Assembly (NCBI GenBank): GCA_964584415.1
Contig: CAZOZX010000084.1
Span: 1-8,737 of the forward strand
From: PHAA01 sp964584415
Lineage (GTDB): Bacteria; Bacillota; Syntrophomonadia; Syntrophomonadales; Syntrophomonadaceae
Length of the DNA: 8,737 nt
Direction: 5' to 3'
Position numbers and translations under genes: made by a program. Below, piece after piece: positions 7,181-8,737 of this stretch (position 1 is the first letter of the stretch; each line of letters opens with the position of its first letter). The notes below the pieces were generated by a model. That model was not told the origin of the DNA. It made no database searches and saw nothing but the letters and a program-made list of their open reading frames with translations.

Positions 7181-7188
7181 AGGGGGGG
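7181..7188 (+). promoter_or_regulatory. G-rich ribosome binding site for the GTG start of rbfA
   Basis: AGGGGGGG at 7181-7188 lies six bases before GTG 7195. It is the only purine-rich site in the 38-base infB-rbfA gap and supports GTG as the start. A run of seven G is also a common place for indel errors. Confidence 0.6.
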
Positions 7189-7194
7189 TTCATT

Positions 7195-7572
7195 GTGGGT
7201 AAGCGCAGGCAGGAAAAAATGTCTGTAGAAATCAAAAGGATGCTGGCCTCCATCATATATGAGCATGTTAAAGATCCGCGCCTCGATCTCACTTCAATTT
7301 CGATAACCCGGGTCGATGTAGCTCAAGATATCAGCCACGCCCGAGTTTATATTAGTATTATGGGAGATGAAGCCAAACAGGCTGATACTATGCAGATTCT
7401 GCAAAAGGCCAGGGGTTTCATCAGATCGGAATTAGCTCATGGACTGCAAATCCGGCATGCTCCGGAACTTGAATTCAGATTGGATAAGTCCATTGAGCAG
7501 GGAATTAAAATATCGACCTTATTGGAGAGCCTTAGCAGGGAAGCAGACCCAAAGGAAAAACCTGATGAATAA
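7195..7572 (+). CDS. rbfA: 30S ribosome-binding factor RbfA
   Basis: KH-fold assembly factor that binds the 30S subunit near the 5' helix of 16S rRNA and is needed for late maturation. The product is 125 residues, a typical length. Family features seen: an N-terminal basic segment GKRRQEKMSVEIKRMLASII (2-21), VKDPRLDLTSISITRVDV (25-42), SHARVYISIMG (47-57), KARGFIRSELAHGLQIRHAPELEFRLD (71-97) and GIKISTLLESL (103-113), followed by a charged tail. It starts with GTG 7195 behind a G-rich ribosome binding site, which places the conserved MGKRRQEK motif at the N-terminus. Its last eight bases overlap nrnA. No ylxP lies between infB and rbfA, unlike in B. subtilis. Confidence 0.96.
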   Translation: MGKRRQEKMSVEIKRMLASIIYEHVKDPRLDLTSISITRVDVAQDISHARVYISIMGDEAKQADTMQILQKARGFIRSELAHGLQIRHAPELEFRLDKSIEQGIKISTLLESLSREADPKEKPDE

Positions 7573-8530
7573 TATTGACCAAATCACTGGTTATATTGAG
7601 GAAAATGATGATTTTTTATTAGTGGGGCACTCAATACCCGATGGGGATTGCATCGGCTCGCTGATCGGACTTTATTTGGGACTGAGTGCCCTCGGTAAAA
7701 GGGTGCGGATGTTATTGGAGGATCCGGTCCCGGCCATATATTTCTATCTTTACGGATCTGACCAGGTGCTCAATCCAAATCAAGTAATCAAAGCCGAATT
7801 CAATCTGATCTATCTGGATTGTTCCGACCCGGAGCGAACCGGCGATCGGGTTGCAGCTATACTGGATGGACCCCGGCATATAATCAATATTGACCATCAT
7901 AAGAGTAATGCCATGTTTGGCCAGTTGAACTATGTTGAGCACCAGGCGGCCTCAACTGCTGAAATAGTTTATAAACTGCTCGTAAATTTACAGGTAGATA
8001 TCGATTCAGCTATTGCCAACGCATTATACGTTGGCATATTTCAGGATACGGGAGGATTTCAGCATAACAACACCAGTGCCGAAACGTTTAGGACCGTGGC
8101 CGCTTTAATGGAAAAAGGGGTGGATTTGGACCAGGTTAAGCATAACCTGTTTGAATCCAGGAGCAGGGAGGAATTGCTGCTTCTATCACTGGCCCTGGGA
8201 AGCCTGACCACTTGTTGCGGTGGTGCTGTTGCCTGGATGATTTTGAATTACCATGACATTGAAGAAATCGGTGCCCTGGAAATATGTCCTGAAGGCATCA
8301 TTAATCATACCCTCACCGTAAAAGGGGTCCAAATTGGACTTCTCTTTCGTGAGTTGAGTCCGGGGACTATTAAGGTGGGGTTCAGATCAAAAGGTGAGAT
8401 AGATGTTTCCGCCCTGGCAGCCCGTTTTGGCGGTGGAGGTCACCCCAGGGCGGCGGGAGCTACCCTGGCCGGTAACATGGAGGATATTGAACGAGAGGTC
8501 ATTTTTGTGGTGGAGAGCGTGATCAGTTAG
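7565..8530 (+). CDS. nrnA: DHH/DHHA1 family phosphoesterase, NrnA-like nano-RNase / pAp phosphatase
   Basis: Metal-dependent phosphoesterase of the DHH superfamily. NrnA relatives degrade very short RNAs and dephosphorylate pAp (3'-phosphoadenosine 5'-phosphate); some also cleave linear or cyclic dinucleotides. The product is 321 residues, close to the roughly 313 of B. subtilis NrnA. Motifs: I, HSIPDGDCIGS (22-32, with H22, D26, D28); II, LDCSDPERTGD (84-94, D85); III, NIDHHKS (108-114, the DHH triad at 110-112); IV, GIFQDTGGFQ (157-166, D161); and the C-terminal DHHA1 GGGGHPRAAGA (289-299). All expected metal ligands are present. ATG 7565 is preferred: AAAGGA lies eight bases upstream and the DHH domain begins shortly after. 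The frame is open back to 7439, but that part lies within rbfA and has no family match. It overlaps rbfA by 8 bases and its stop directly precedes truB. The exact substrate cannot be read from the sequence. Confidence 0.93.
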   Translation: MNNIDQITGYIEENDDFLLVGHSIPDGDCIGSLIGLYLGLSALGKRVRMLLEDPVPAIYFYLYGSDQVLNPNQVIKAEFNLIYLDCSDPERTGDRVAAILDGPRHIINIDHHKSNAMFGQLNYVEHQAASTAEIVYKLLVNLQVDIDSAIANALYVGIFQDTGGFQHNNTSAETFRTVAALMEKGVDLDQVKHNLFESRSREELLLLSLALGSLTTCCGGAVAWMILNYHDIEEIGALEICPEGIINHTLTVKGVQIGLLFRELSPGTIKVGFRSKGEIDVSALAARFGGGGHPRAAGATLAGNMEDIEREVIFVVESVIS

Positions 8531-8737
8531 GTGGATGGATTTCTCAATATAAATAAGTCAGCTGGTATGACCTCGTTTGATGTTATCAGAAAACTGAAAA
8601 AAATAATCCCGAAACATAAGCTCGGGCATATGGGTACGCTTGATCCCATGGCGCAGGGGGTTTTACCGGTGGCAGTCGGTTATGCCACCCGATGAAAGAA
8701 CACCACTGACACCGAGACCTATCTGTGGCAGCGCCTG
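8531..8737 (+). CDS. truB: tRNA pseudouridine(55) synthase TruB, N-terminal fragment, frame broken near window end
   Basis: TruB converts U55 of the tRNA T-loop to pseudouridine. The 54 readable residues match its N-terminus: DGFLNINKSAGMTSFDVI (2-19), then LGHMGTLDPMAQGVLPVAVGYATR (31-54), which holds the catalytic aspartate, D38 in GTLDP. GTG 8531 follows the nrnA stop TAG (8528-8530) without a gap and is the only start codon before the conserved DGFLNINK; a nearby ATG at 8535 is in another frame and stops after five codons. A TGA at 8693-8695 ends the frame where TruB normally continues with an ATR-x-I-E-Y segment. After the TGA the same frame reads NTTDTETYL, which resembles the DKTY segment. 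A disrupted gene or, more likely, sequence error at a contig end is inferred. The 3' part is beyond the window. Confidence 0.85.

Noticed and set aside
7157..7194. infB-rbfA gap as a terminator or promoter
   Set aside because: The 38 bases show no stem with a T-run and no convincing -35/-10 pair, only the rbfA ribosome binding site.
7439..7564. Extended N-terminus for nrnA starting at ATG 7439
   Set aside because: The 42 extra residues come from the rbfA coding region in another frame and have no family resemblance; ATG 7565 has a ribosome binding site and gives a normal NrnA length.
8693..8695. TGA in truB read as selenocysteine or a recoded codon
   Set aside because: TruB has no selenocysteine known at this site, the residue is not catalytic, ylxR uses TGA as a normal stop, and the surrounding frame shifts point to sequence error.

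Overview
The window is a conserved housekeeping block for replication, transcription, translation and ribosome maturation from a Gram-positive bacterium. PolC-type DNA polymerase III followed by rimP-nusA-ylxR-ylxQ-infB-rbfA is a hallmark order of Bacillota (Firmicutes). The ylxP gene found between infB and rbfA in Bacillus subtilis is absent, and a DHH-family nrnA gene lies between rbfA and truB, which points to Clostridia rather than Bacilli. A syntrophic or anaerobic clostridial lineage such as the Syntrophomonadaceae is plausible from protein style and moderate base composition. That is a guess without a database search.

Layout, all on the + strand: the C-terminal 695 residues of PolC (2-2089, 5' end outside the window); a 142-base intergenic region (2090-2246 up to the chosen rimP start) with an AT-rich perfect dyad, a good extended -10 promoter candidate and a strong 13-bp leader hairpin; rimP (2247-2708); nusA (2721-3776); ylxR/rnpM (3769-4056); ylxQ (4053-4397); infB (4385-7156); a 38-base gap; rbfA (7195-7572); nrnA (7565-8530); and the start of truB (8531 to the window end), whose frame is broken by a TGA at 8693-8695. 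No other gap is large enough to hide a gene, and I see no RNA gene, mobile element or CRISPR.

The genes from rimP onward look like one transcription unit. Coding regions overlap by 8 (nusA/ylxR), 4 (ylxR/ylxQ), 13 (ylxQ/infB) and 8 (rbfA/nrnA) bases, and truB starts directly after the nrnA stop, so translational coupling is likely. The products act on linked steps: NusA on transcript elongation and termination; RimP and RbfA on 30S maturation; IF2 on initiation; YlxR on RNase P; YlxQ is a kink-turn-type RNA-binding protein; NrnA degrades nano-RNA (and possibly cyclic dinucleotide products and pAp); TruB makes tRNA pseudouridine 55.

I found no previously undescribed system. The points most worth a second look are the structured rimP leader, the dyad over the -35, the near-perfect 24-bp tandem repeat inside infB, and the disrupted truB at the right end, which looks like poor sequence at a contig edge.
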